Virus record (IMG/VR): IMGVR_UViG_3300027708_000268
Location: 1-25,967 of that record
From: a virus
Length of the DNA: 25,967 bases
Strand: one strand, 5' to 3'
Of this stretch, positions 15,884 through 23,980 are shown one piece after another (position 1 is the first letter of the stretch; each line of letters begins with the position of its first letter). The position numbers and the translations under genes were made by a program. The notes under the pieces are model-generated. The model did not search any database. It had not been told where the DNA came from and saw only the letters and a program-made list of their open reading frames with translations.

Positions 15884-16843
15884 TTAAGATGTATAGCTTG
15901 ATACTTGTGCTAACGTCATATTACCATTGTTTCCATTAAATGTAGCCACATCTGCGCCGGATTTAGCAGTCGTTGATGCTGCCAATGTAAATGTAAGACC
16001 AGTTGTATTGCCCGCAGTGGTGACGATATTGGCACCACCTGTAGTAGCAGCTAACACAAACGCATTGCCAGTCGCTGTGCTAATGACAAAATAGTTAGTG
16101 GGGTTAACATAGCCTGATATCGTACCCGAAGCATTGGCCGCCGAACCAGAAACAGTTACCACTTGTCCAGTTGTAATACTAGCCACGTTAGAAGTAAATC
16201 CACCAGCAGTATTGGCAATGGCCACGTTGGTCAGTGGTACCCCAGTTGACTCGCCGGCTACAAAGAAGTTAACAGCATAACGATTTTTGGAACTATCAAA
16301 AATATATTTGTTAGTTAAACGGCTAGCATATACTGTGTTGCCATTTACTTTGAACGTCATATTCATTTGACCACTGCTAATACCGGCACTGGTTACCAAT
16401 GAGCATTGTCCAGCATCTGATGCTGTGCCAGTTCCCGCTCCCGCTCCCGTCGCTGTAAACACTTGACCAATCTGTGGATTAATACCAGCGCCTATTTTAG
16501 TCCAGTCGGTTGTGCCCAATGACAAAATTTGATATGAAAAACCCGGTGTGAATGATCCGGCTGTAACTGAATTTTCACCAGATACTAGATATTTGGTGGT
16601 GCCTTTTTGTGTAATAATATGAGCAGCACCTTGCTGTCCATTAACATTGGCAGTGATGGCTACTACTGGAAATGCGCTAGTAGCAATATTGACGTTACTG
16701 CCACCGACTACACCTAAAAACTCACTTGATGTCATGCCTACAGGAATAACTGCTGTTGTAGGATCTAAATTTGCGAAACTGTTAAAACCAACGTCCGTTG
16801 GCACTGAATTATTTAATTTTGCTATCTTTAATGGGCGGCCCAT
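15884..16843 (-). CDS. T4-like phage virion structural protein, 319 residues
   Basis: The opening MGRPLKIAK, followed by GGSNVNIATSAFPVVAI and AHIITQKGTTKYLV, is a block I recognise from uncharacterised structural proteins of marine T4-like phages. Residues 99-142 hold the inserted module TPGFSYQILSLGTTDWTKIG with VFTATGAGAGTGTA, which turns up in many tail-fibre proteins. Residues 200-305 are Thr/Gly/Asn-rich beta repeats. AAGGAA precedes the ATG. The gene is transcribed alone, from the divergent gap at 16844-16985 to the terminator at 15826-15853. Whether it is a head or a tail protein cannot be told from sequence. Confidence 0.8.
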   Translation of the reverse strand: MGRPLKIAKLNNSVPTDVGFNSFANLDPTTAVIPVGMTSSEFLGVVGGSNVNIATSAFPVVAITANVNGQQGAAHIITQKGTTKYLVSGENSVTAGSFTPGFSYQILSLGTTDWTKIGAGINPQIGQVFTATGAGAGTGTASDAGQCSLVTSAGISSGQMNMTFKVNGNTVYASRLTNKYIFDSSKNRYAVNFFVAGESTGVPLTNVAIANTAGGFTSNVASITTGQVVTVSGSAANASGTISGYVNPTNYFVISTATGNAFVLAATTGGANIVTTAGNTTGLTFTLAASTTAKSGADVATFNGNNGNMTLAQVSSYTS

Positions 16844-16985
16844 GAGAAATTCCTTTGTTTTTGAACTGTGGGTTCTATTCCACTACGCGGAGATGATGCC
16901 GCATAAAGAGCACTATTACTCTGACAAGTATTTAGCAGAACTATCAAAAATTTAGTCTAGTCATTTACAGCCATTAAATATTGTC
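16844..16985. promoter_or_regulatory. Divergent intergenic region with a weak late-promoter-like box
   Basis: This 142-nt gap separates the minus-strand structural gene from the plus-strand glycosyltransferase gene, so both promoters should lie here or upstream. On the minus strand GCTAAATACTT (box at 16929-16936) matches the late box at its last six positions only. On the plus strand no clear ribosome site precedes the ATG at 16986. Confidence 0.4.
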
Positions 16986-18140
16986 ATGACTATAGACGAA
17001 CTTATCACACAGGGAAATCACTTCAGAGCGATTTCACAACCAGAAAAAGCCATAGCTTGCTATGCGCAGGCATTTTTACAAAATCCTAAATTAGGCGCTG
17101 CTTATAATAACTACGGCAACGTCATACGTGAGATGGGGTTTCCTCGCCAAGCGATTGGATTTTTATTAAATGCCATTGATCTAAACCCCAACGACAGCAT
17201 AGCACAGTTTAATCTTGCTGTGGCTTACCTGCTGGCCGGTGATTTAGATCGCGGCTGGCGGCAATATGAAAAACGTTGGCACTTTGAGCATTTAGATGGT
17301 AAATTACCGCAACTAGCTCAGCCACGCTGGCAGGGCGAAAGTCTACAGGGACGAACCATCTTAGTCACTGGCGAACAAGGCCACGGTGATAATATACAAT
17401 TTGTACGTTTTGTTGAACAATTAATTACAGCCGGTGCCGGACAAGTTATAGTCAGTGTTGACCCCAGTCTCAAAACACTATTACAAGCATCATTTACCTC
17501 ATCGACTGTAGTGGTAAGTGGCAATGATATATTGCCACCATTTGATGTTTGGTCGCCTATCATGAGTGTACCAGGATTTTTAGGTATAACTTATGAAAAT
17601 TTACCCTATAAGATGCAGTATCTCACTGCCAGTAAAGACAGCATGGATGTGTGGCGGGATAGATTAGGGCTAAAACGTAAACTGCGTGTGGGATTTTGCT
17701 GGAGTGGACGTAGAGACAGTTGGATCAATCAGCATAAAGCTGTGCCATTTGCCAAGATGTTTGAGCTAGTCAAATGTAATCCCCAGTATGAGTGGATCAA
17801 TCTGCAGACAGACTGCAGCCAGGAAGAAGAAGCACAATTACTAGCTGAAGGTGTCAAGGCCTACCCTGGCACTATCACCTGCTGGAATGACACTGCGGGA
17901 TTGATACAGCAATTAGATGTGGTCGTGGCTGTAGATACTGCGGTAGGACATTTGTCTGGCGCTATGGGCAGACCATTTTGGCTACCACTAAATCAGTTTG
18001 GTCAAGATTGGCGTTGGCTGTTGGACCGTAATGACAGTCCCTGGTATTCCAGCTGCAGAATATTCCGTCAACCCAGTATCGGCAACTGGGATGAACCCTT
18101 GGCTCGCATACATAATAATTTAAAACTGTTTAAGATCTAA
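16986..18140 (+). CDS. TPR-repeat protein with glycosyltransferase-like domain, 384 residues
   Basis: Residues 4-36 and 38-71 are tetratricopeptide repeats (for example EKAIACYAQAFLQNPKLGAA). Residues 87-115 (GDLDRGWRQYEKRWHF to PRWQGESL) lead into a glycosyltransferase-like domain with LVTGEQGHGDNIQFVRF (127-142), LRVGFCWSG (233-241), DTAGLIQQLDVVVAVDTAVG (302-321) and DWRWLLDRNDSPWY (341-354). This arrangement is typical of bacterial TPR/glycosyltransferase-fold proteins of about 380-600 residues. It may modify a host surface polysaccharide or phage virion protein; donor and acceptor are unknown. It is the only gene on the plus strand, flanked by opposite-strand genes, which suggests an acquired cassette with its own promoter. 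There is no clear Shine-Dalgarno, and no earlier in-frame start is evident. Confidence 0.82.
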   Translation: MTIDELITQGNHFRAISQPEKAIACYAQAFLQNPKLGAAYNNYGNVIREMGFPRQAIGFLLNAIDLNPNDSIAQFNLAVAYLLAGDLDRGWRQYEKRWHFEHLDGKLPQLAQPRWQGESLQGRTILVTGEQGHGDNIQFVRFVEQLITAGAGQVIVSVDPSLKTLLQASFTSSTVVVSGNDILPPFDVWSPIMSVPGFLGITYENLPYKMQYLTASKDSMDVWRDRLGLKRKLRVGFCWSGRRDSWINQHKAVPFAKMFELVKCNPQYEWINLQTDCSQEEEAQLLAEGVKAYPGTITCWNDTAGLIQQLDVVVAVDTAVGHLSGAMGRPFWLPLNQFGQDWRWLLDRNDSPWYSSCRIFRQPSIGNWDEPLARIHNNLKLFKI

Positions 18141-18194
18141 GTTGCGGGGTATTAGTTCGTCGAGCTGCCGTCGCCAAACAGCAGCCACTTTGAC

Positions 18195-18959
18195 TTATTG
18201 CTTATATTGAGCAGACCAACTTTCATCAGTGTTGTCGGTGAATGTCACTGATAGATCGGATCTAGCACTGGGTGCGACATAAAACTCAAATTCAGGATTT
18301 TCACTGATGCTGATGTCTAAATCAGCAGTGACGACCGTGACACCGCCGTGGCTAACTGTCATACTGCGTACATAGTGCGCAGGTGCGTAATCGCGTGTTA
18401 ATTGATCCATGGCCAAACCCGAATCGTTGGGATGACGTATCTGTGCTTGTAGTAGTGCTGGGCGACCAGGTCTAGCACTGAGTTCATATAGTTTGATACT
18501 GCCAATACCCTTGGCCGCCGCACGGCTAACCGGGGCCGAACAGCCACCCGATGCTTTGATAAATCTCACTGCTTGATGATAACTGCCGTCATTGACACGA
18601 GCCACGGCTCTAATCAGTGTATACTCGTTGATTCTCACACGAGTCTCGATGTCGGCTTGACCAGATTCTCCAGTGAAACTGAAATGTGCGGCCACAGGAC
18701 TGGGATTTTGATCTATGATCAACCAAATATCAGTGATGTAACGTTGTTCAGACTGCGGAAACATCGCGTGAATACTGATGGGCACTATGGCAGCATCTTC
18801 GGCACGACTGGCAGCAGTCAATGTGACAGTGCTGGCATCTTCTTCGATGACGACCCCGGGAAATACGGCCTGTGATATCCGCTGCCAACTGTCAGGATTC
18901 ACTGCGCCAGCAGTCAAGGACAAGGTCAATGCGGTTAATATCAGTAATAGTGTTTTCAT
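18195..18959 (-). CDS. Quinoprotein dehydrogenase-associated SoxYZ-like carrier protein (auxiliary metabolic gene)
   Basis: Residues 1-19 form a signal peptide (MKTLLLILTALTLSLTAGA), so the product should be periplasmic. Residues 24-142 are SoxY-like: LIIDQNPSPVAAHF, TRVRINEYTLIRAVA and KASGGCSAP. Residues 155-254 are SoxZ-like: QIRHPNDSGLAMDQLTRDY and DISISENPEFEFYV. Cys140, in GGCSAP, is the only cysteine and corresponds to the carrier cysteine of SoxY. The 254-residue fused form matches the family encoded beside pyrroloquinoline-quinone (methanol-type) dehydrogenases rather than separate SoxY and SoxZ; its biochemical role is not settled. The frame is intact. It lies between HNH and glycosyltransferase genes in a cargo region. 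AAAAGGAG stands a rather long 13 nt before the ATG. A 60-nt sample (18481-18540) has 33 G+C, richer than the adjacent HNH gene, consistent with bacterial origin. Confidence 0.88.
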   Translation of the reverse strand: MKTLLLILTALTLSLTAGAVNPDSWQRISQAVFPGVVIEEDASTVTLTAASRAEDAAIVPISIHAMFPQSEQRYITDIWLIIDQNPSPVAAHFSFTGESGQADIETRVRINEYTLIRAVARVNDGSYHQAVRFIKASGGCSAPVSRAAAKGIGSIKLYELSARPGRPALLQAQIRHPNDSGLAMDQLTRDYAPAHYVRSMTVSHGGVTVVTADLDISISENPEFEFYVAPSARSDLSVTFTDNTDESWSAQYKQ

Positions 18960-18980
18960 GTGTATACTTATGCTCCTTTT

Positions 18981-19874
18981 TTACAACGTGGTCCATGCCA
19001 GCGTGTGTACATGGACTGGTTTATGTTTGCACTTGTCGCCGTGATACGCATTATATCTTGCTTTACTGGCTTGAACATGACAGTAGGGACACTGTTTTTT
19101 AGGTTGTTGTGTATAGTGTGTGCCTTCTTCTATTTGTTTTGCTACTGTGGCACTTATTGCTTCTCCTTGCTCTTTACTTTTTTTGACCCCTTTACATCCT
19201 TTTGAAATAGAATCTTTTTGTGATTGGGGCATGAGACCGCGAGGATTTTCTTTGAAATACTTAAGTGAGCCAGCACTTATATTAGCCTTTTGCTGTGAAC
19301 TGCGTTTTTGCCCGCGAGTTTTTACAGTGACTACATTGGGATCTCGATTAGAATTTTTTTCGCATATGTCACCATGATATTGTTTGTAGTTTGATGGCGT
19401 AAACTGTCTTTGGCAATGCGGACATGTTTTTTTGTTTGCGTCTCGTTTTCTAGCAGCATTTCCAATATTTTCTAATACTTCAGACCTGTCTTCTTTTTTT
19501 CCTTTGTTAGGAGCAGCTCTACCTTTCATCTTAATAGAGTGTGATACCGAAAATTCTTCTTTTAACTTGGCATATAGTCTGCCAGTAACACGATGTCTGT
19601 TTCCATTTTCATCTTCCATATTTACCATACGCCATGCGGCAGCAATAAGCCCATAGTTTTCGCCAGGTGGCAACATTTTCCTTAGTAGTAAATGACATAC
19701 TAAATGCTCATGAGCAGTTAACTCTATTAGATTCGATGACTCATCATCACCACCTATACATCTTGGTATAATATGATGCGTTTCTGAATATCCATCCCAA
19801 TATCTTATCTTGGCATTATTAATAATGGCATAATAGGTTTTTGTATATTTGTTGTTTAAAAATTTATTATTCAT
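18981..19874 (-). CDS. Free-standing HNH homing endonuclease with two zinc-finger motifs
   Basis: The HNH core reads SETHHIIPRCIGGDDESSNL with HEHLVCH about 30 residues into the protein, giving the His-His, Asn and His ligands. A NUMOD3-like DNA-contact segment follows (KGRAAPNKGKK). Two matching fingers of form C-x2-C-x12-H-x3-C follow: CPHCQRQFTPSNYKQYHGDIC spans one, and CPYCH...AYHGDKC near the C-terminus the other. I chose ATG at 19874; the frame also extends to TTG at 19931, but that start abuts the terminator. Neither start has a clear ribosome site. The gene is AT-rich (a 60-nt sample at 19441-19500 has 19 G+C) and sits just after gene 23, a conserved spot favoured by homing genes. 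About 298 residues; appears intact. Confidence 0.85.
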   Translation of the reverse strand: MNNKFLNNKYTKTYYAIINNAKIRYWDGYSETHHIIPRCIGGDDESSNLIELTAHEHLVCHLLLRKMLPPGENYGLIAAAWRMVNMEDENGNRHRVTGRLYAKLKEEFSVSHSIKMKGRAAPNKGKKEDRSEVLENIGNAARKRDANKKTCPHCQRQFTPSNYKQYHGDICEKNSNRDPNVVTVKTRGQKRSSQQKANISAGSLKYFKENPRGLMPQSQKDSISKGCKGVKKSKEQGEAISATVAKQIEEGTHYTQQPKKQCPYCHVQASKARYNAYHGDKCKHKPVHVHTLAWTTL

Positions 19875-19940
19875 ATTTTTATTTAGCAAAACTTTACATT
19901 CACTTAATAAGTTTGAATTATATTTAAACAAAAAGCCAAC

Positions 19941-19963
19941 AAAAAAGCGCCTTGCGGCGCTTT
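19941..19963 (-). terminator. Rho-independent terminator downstream of gene 23
   Basis: On the minus strand the sequence reads AAAGCGCC, a GCAA tetraloop, GGCGCTTT, then a run of T: an 8-bp stem with a GNRA loop and U-tract. It lies 60 nt past the gene 23 stop and before the HNH gene, closing the head transcription unit. Confidence 0.93.
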
Positions 19964-20023
19964 CTTGCTTCCCATCCCTGAGAATTTTTGTAACAAAATA
20001 CTGTACGTAAGTCTTTGATTTTT

Positions 20024-21220
20024 CTAGGAAAAGCTCAAATTTTGTACGGCAATTTCACCAACGTAGTCGGCGGCATTTCCAAAACTGCTGGCGGTGTTAG
20101 TCAATTCAACAAACCCGTAGCGAGTCATAAATGAAACCACTGGTTCGAAGGTACTTGGATCCAATACAACACCACTACTCATTAAAGGAATATATGGGCA
20201 GTAGAACGCAGCAGCATCAGCTTCACTAGAACCTTTGTAACCAACCAACACTGACTGTGTGTCAGGAGCATAGCTGTTTACAAACACGCGCATCGAGCCA
20301 TTTAATGTACCAACAAATTTAGTGTTTGTAGGTGCTTCAAATGTGCCTTCTGTGGTGCGAGCAAATGCTGATGTTGTCGCTGACTGTAATACTGTCAATG
20401 CTGCTGAACTTACAACAGCCCAGTTACCTGCGCCACGACGTGTACGCTGGGCGATCAAGTTAGCAACACGATTGATAAGAACAGCTAGAGCAGCGTGTTC
20501 GTCACCAACGAATGTAGCAGTACCTGAAACGGTAGCTTGGTTGTATGTGTACTCAGTGGCAGCTAAACTACTTAGACTTAATAAGATCTCTTGGTCGATT
20601 TCAGCTGTGATTTCCTGTGCTAAGGCAGCCATGATTTCTGCTTCAACATCGATACCATGCATAGCCTGCGCATCTTGAGCACTTTCAAATGTCCAACGAG
20701 CTTGTAACTTACGTGTCTTAGCTTCAACAGCTTGCTTTAAGATCTGGATGGAGATCTGCTTACCGCCTGTGCCTTCCATTGTAGCTGTATTGTTACCGGT
20801 ATAACCAGTAGCAGTAGTAGTACCCTGGGGAACAGTTGAATATGCTGTGGCGATGGTAAATGGGCTTAACGCTTCTTGACCAGCTGTTACACTTGTAGCT
20901 GCTTGACTGTTGTCAGTTAAACTCTGTGCATAACGTACACGTAATGTATGGATCTGACTGACAGGACCAGTCATTGGCTGTACGCCCACTAATTCGTTGG
21001 CGATAACTGTTGGCATCACACGACGGATCACTGGAAGAATTACACGATTAAGTGTGGCAATGTTACCTGAAGCTGTACTACCCGAAGTAGCGTTCTCTTT
21101 CAAATACTTGCGTGTGTTTTCTAGGATTACACTCATCGAGTTGCGTTTAGCGCCATTTAAGCCTTCTAGTAACGCACCTTTGGTTTCACCCCAACGGCTT
21201 TCTAATAAATCTTGTGACAT
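20024..21220 (-). CDS. 23: Major capsid protein, T4 gp23 family, 398 residues
   Basis: Forms the hexameric capsid lattice. Recognisable gp23 blocks: RRVMPTVIANELVGVQPMTG (66-85), KQAVEAKTRKLQARWTFESA (162-181), QAMHGIDVEAEIMAALAQEI (185-204), RRGAGNWAVVSS (261-272) and DPSTFEPVVSFMTRYGF near the C-terminus. The N-terminal 45 residues are helical and charged, like the gp23 pro-region that the gp21 protease removes; a cut near KYLKE is possible but not certain. At 398 residues it is shorter than T4 gp23 (521), mainly between about residues 100 and 155, where T4 has its insertion domain. AAGGAGA lies 6 nt before the ATG. The terminator at 19941-19963 follows. Confidence 0.95.
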   Translation of the reverse strand: MSQDLLESRWGETKGALLEGLNGAKRNSMSVILENTRKYLKENATSGSTASGNIATLNRVILPVIRRVMPTVIANELVGVQPMTGPVSQIHTLRVRYAQSLTDNSQAATSVTAGQEALSPFTIATAYSTVPQGTTTATGYTGNNTATMEGTGGKQISIQILKQAVEAKTRKLQARWTFESAQDAQAMHGIDVEAEIMAALAQEITAEIDQEILLSLSSLAATEYTYNQATVSGTATFVGDEHAALAVLINRVANLIAQRTRRGAGNWAVVSSAALTVLQSATTSAFARTTEGTFEAPTNTKFVGTLNGSMRVFVNSYAPDTQSVLVGYKGSSEADAAAFYCPYIPLMSSGVVLDPSTFEPVVSFMTRYGFVELTNTASSFGNAADYVGEIAVQNLSFS

Positions 21221-21242
21221 TTAAGTCTCCTTTGTCTTTTTT

Positions 21243-22343
21243 TTACAGCCCTGCCAAACGCTTTAAGTCAATAACGTTGCTAGTTGTGTCGTCAACGCTA
21301 TCGTGCTCTTGGCCACGGGCAGATTTATCGCCAGTTACAGTGGTCAATGATTCAGTAATCACTTTTGGTGTTTTTGCTGAACGATTTTCCAATACAGCTG
21401 GTAGATACTTTTCAAAAGCGGCCTTTAACCTCGGGGTCTGGACGCTTTCCAATAAATTGCGCATAATCTCTGCTTTTTCTTCGTTTAGAGGACTTAATAG
21501 CTCATCTAATGTACTGCTGCGAAGATTGCTTTCTTTGACTATACGTAACTCACGTTCTTTTGATTCAACCAAAACTTTTGCCTTTTGGGTGAATCGGATG
21601 GCCTCGGCCAGTTTAAGATCTTTTTGACTGATGACATCATGCAGCTTGCGAACTTCTGCTTTCTCATTGAGATGAGTAGCTCCAAATTCTGCTGAGTATG
21701 CTTCAAAAATCCTGCGACCAAAATTGTTCTCACGAGCAATCTGTATGTCTTCTTTTAACTGACCAAGTTCGGCCTTGAGATGATGGCTAACAGCACGAGT
21801 CATCTTGGCTGCGGATTCTTTTACAAATCTCTGCTTTAATGACTGTAGTTTTCTACGAGCTTCTGCTACTAAACGTACACGGGCTTCCACCACTTCACGT
21901 TTGTCTTGAGCAAATTCTCTGATCTCTTGTGCTAACGCATGAACGATAAAGCCCTGTAATTTCTCTAGGCCTTCATTGTGCGTTTTTCTGTCACGACGTA
22001 GTTCGCCGAGTTCTTCTGCCAATTTACTGACCAAAAATCCATTGAACTTTTGGGCACTTTCTTTCATTGTAGTTTGGAACTTGACGCGATCTTGGGCTAA
22101 GGCTTTTTTCTCAGCTCTCACACCGTTGACTTCTGCGACGAGACTTTCTGTTACCATGCGATCTAAGGCTTCCACCATCACTTGTCGATCATGTTGATAA
22201 CGCTGCGCGAACTCTTCACGGAGTTCTGCACGAGCCTGCTCACGAGCTTCAACTAACTTGGCTTCCCAAGCTTCATTGATCTCTTGACGAGTTTCCTCGT
22301 TGATCAGTTCGCTATCTAGTAACGGTTTTAGACTATCTAACAT
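21243..22343 (-). CDS. 22: Prohead core scaffold protein, T4 gp22 family, 366 residues
   Basis: The main internal scaffold on which the T4-type prohead forms, later cut up by gp21. It is almost entirely charged heptad-like helix: AWEAKLVEAREQARAELREE near the start, then long coiled-coil stretches to about residue 290. Family signatures are ARENNFGRRIFEAYSAEFG (about 204-222) and MRNLLESVQTPRLKAAFEKY (about 290-310). The C-terminal 50 residues are looser and Ser/Thr-rich. It lies directly before gene 23 with a 22-nt gap. AAGGGA lies upstream of the ATG, and a 101-nt gap separates it from gene 21. Confidence 0.92.
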   Translation of the reverse strand: MLDSLKPLLDSELINEETRQEINEAWEAKLVEAREQARAELREEFAQRYQHDRQVMVEALDRMVTESLVAEVNGVRAEKKALAQDRVKFQTTMKESAQKFNGFLVSKLAEELGELRRDRKTHNEGLEKLQGFIVHALAQEIREFAQDKREVVEARVRLVAEARRKLQSLKQRFVKESAAKMTRAVSHHLKAELGQLKEDIQIARENNFGRRIFEAYSAEFGATHLNEKAEVRKLHDVISQKDLKLAEAIRFTQKAKVLVESKERELRIVKESNLRSSTLDELLSPLNEEKAEIMRNLLESVQTPRLKAAFEKYLPAVLENRSAKTPKVITESLTTVTGDKSARGQEHDSVDDTTSNVIDLKRLAGL

Positions 22344-22388
22344 AGTAATTCCCTTATATCTAAACTATACTTTACAGTACAGCATTTC

Positions 22389-22402
22389 CTGCCTTACGGC
22401 AG
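22389..22402 (-). other. Small GNRA-type hairpin between genes 21 and 22
   Basis: CTGCC and GGCAG form a 5-bp stem around a four-base loop (GTAA on the minus strand). There is no T run after it, so it is not a convincing terminator. It lies in the 101-nt gap between gene 21 and gene 22 and might stabilise or process the late transcript. No late-promoter box is seen in this gap. Confidence 0.4.
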
Positions 22403-22444
22403 ATACTTTGGCAGCTGATCACTCAACCGCTAAAATTCTCAACA

Positions 22445-23089
22445 TTAAAGTTTTAATCCTTTAATTAAACGTAGTACTTCGTTTGAAACTGCTCGCTGTG
22501 CTCGACTGGTCTTGGCCGGATCCTTAAACATTTCCAGTAGCTTTTGACCACCGCGATGATTTAATAATCCTTCGTAGATCGCTGTAGGATATGCGTTTGG
22601 CGCCGAAGGTTGGGCTACTATATCCACAGTGACGATTTCAAAATCACTGACGTGTCCATTGTGATCATTGACATTGCCTGATCCACGACTACTTACACCC
22701 AATTTTACACCTGAATCCAACATGGTTTTTACTAATGATCCCATCGGTGTGGGCAATATCTTTAGTTTACCATAGCCACAAGCATCATCCATCCACATGT
22801 TTTCTATCATGTGACTGACACGATCGAGATTGATCTTGAGATCGTCGGGATGATCTACTTCACCTAATACACTATGACCGGTTTTAATCTGCTCATTGAT
22901 AGTGTCAACAGCTTTGGCGATTTCATGTACTGGATATACTCGTTCGTTGGCGTTTCTTACCCCGCCTTCTATGCATATTCCCTTCATGTAAAGCGTTTTA
23001 CCTGATCCATCGGCAGCTTCCTCAGACTCCAATACTACACGAGCCTGAGTAAAGCTGAGATGTTCTTTAAGATAGGTATTGCGAGCCAT
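22445..23089 (-). CDS. 21: Prohead core protease, T4 gp21 family (S21 fold), 214 residues
   Basis: Serine protease that matures the prohead by cleaving scaffold, core and capsid proteins. The catalytic pattern of the herpesvirus-assemblin-like S21 family is visible: HSVLGEVDHP with His80, and VKLGVSSRGSG with the serine at 133 or 134. ERVYPVHEIAKAVD (49-62) and FEIVTVDIVAQPSAPNAY (150-167) are further family blocks. The length is close to T4 gp21 (212). It starts 9 nt after the acidic core gene stop with no strong ribosome site, suggesting coupling. It carries an LKEH at the N-terminus and a basic C-tail. Confidence 0.95.
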   Translation of the reverse strand: MARNTYLKEHLSFTQARVVLESEEAADGSGKTLYMKGICIEGGVRNANERVYPVHEIAKAVDTINEQIKTGHSVLGEVDHPDDLKINLDRVSHMIENMWMDDACGYGKLKILPTPMGSLVKTMLDSGVKLGVSSRGSGNVNDHNGHVSDFEIVTVDIVAQPSAPNAYPTAIYEGLLNHRGGQKLLEMFKDPAKTSRAQRAVSNEVLRLIKGLKL

Positions 23090-23098
23090 GTCTATCTA

Positions 23099-23980
23099 TT
23101 ATGCCTTAGGGAAAGGAGTTCTAGTATTAACACCAGCGGCTTGAGCAGTCACAGGCTTAGGCGTAGGTTCCATCTTGGCACCGTAGCCATCTTTAGCAGG
23201 TACGTTCTTAAACTTTCCAGCTCCGGGCAAATCGCCACGGCCTTGATCAGCATAGCTAGTTGGTGCTTTATAAGCGGCTGTGCCATCGGGATTGGCTTCA
23301 CTGGCTGTATTTTTTACTGGACGACCCTGCATGCCAGCTGCGCCACTGTTAAATCTCGTTGGGCTCTTAGGATTAGCACCGTTGTCGCCGTGCTTAACTG
23401 GGGCAACTTTGTCTAATGCTATGTTCTCGCTCATAGGCTGTGATTCATCATGGAATTCACTTGTGTCGTCATCCATGTAAGCATCGCCGCCAACTTCATC
23501 ACTGTTGGGTTCCATCTCATCATGCTCATGGCCATGATCACCCATCAACATCTCAAATTCAGCCATTAATTCATCTAATTTGTCTTCGAGATCAACTACA
23601 CGGTCTTCGATGTCATGCTCAATTTTATTGCCTTCATCGTGGTCGTGTTCGAGGTCATGTGTTTCGTCTTCGCCAGCTTCTTCGGCTTCGTCGTCGAATT
23701 CTACGTCTTCTTCCTCGTCTTCGTACATGCCTTCTTCTTCTGTTTCTACTTCACGCATTAAATCTTGGCTGGCATCTCCGGAAGTGTGATCCATGCCTTC
23801 TTCGATGTCTTCATCGCACTCGCAAGGATTAGCGTGACAATGTTCACACTCTTCTTCGTTCATTAAAGTTTCATAGATTTCGCGTGACTTTTCCACTACG
23901 ATATCGTGGAAAAGAGCTTTGGCTTTATCTTCTTCATCGTTGATTACATATTCAATCAACTGTTCAAATTTTGACGTCAT
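23099..23980 (-). CDS. Acidic prohead core protein (gp67/gp68-like), 293 residues
   Basis: The N-terminal helix FEQLIEYVINDEEDKAKALF with DIVVEKSREIYETLM resembles the start of T4 core protein gp67, from memory. Residues 42-150 are extremely rich in Glu and Asp with many His (for example HDLEHDHDEG), including a short amphipathic stretch near 127-145. Cys45, Cys48, Cys53 and Cys55 make a CEHC...CEC cluster that could bind metal. Residues 190-293 are basic, Gly/Pro-rich and unstructured. Position between portal and protease genes fits an internal core protein cut by gp21. It is much longer than T4 gp67 (80) or gp68 (141), perhaps merging both roles. AAAGGAGA precedes the ATG. Confidence 0.75.
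   Translation of the reverse strand: MTSKFEQLIEYVINDEEDKAKALFHDIVVEKSREIYETLMNEEECEHCHANPCECDEDIEEGMDHTSGDASQDLMREVETEEEGMYEDEEEDVEFDDEAEEAGEDETHDLEHDHDEGNKIEHDIEDRVVDLEDKLDELMAEFEMLMGDHGHEHDEMEPNSDEVGGDAYMDDDTSEFHDESQPMSENIALDKVAPVKHGDNGANPKSPTRFNSGAAGMQGRPVKNTASEANPDGTAAYKAPTSYADQGRGDLPGAGKFKNVPAKDGYGAKMEPTPKPVTAQAAGVNTRTPFPKA

Noticed and set aside
18141-18194. Bidirectional terminator in the convergent gap
   Set aside because: Only a weak gctgc...gcagc pairing with a large loop and no T runs is seen.
18965-18972. CATAAGTA as a late promoter for the SoxYZ gene
   Set aside because: It has a mismatch inside the conserved AAATA core and lies 5 nt from the start codon, downstream of the AAAAGGAG ribosome site, so the fit is poor.
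19875-19931. TTG start at 19931 for the HNH gene
   Set aside because: It adds 19 residues with no recognisable domain, lies right beside the gene 23 terminator and has no ribosome site; ATG at 19874 is preferred, though weakly supported too.
23440-23832. Plus-strand frame rich in His, Arg and Leu
   Set aside because: It is the antisense of the Glu/Asp/His-rich core protein; the composition is a mirror effect and no ribosome site supports it.
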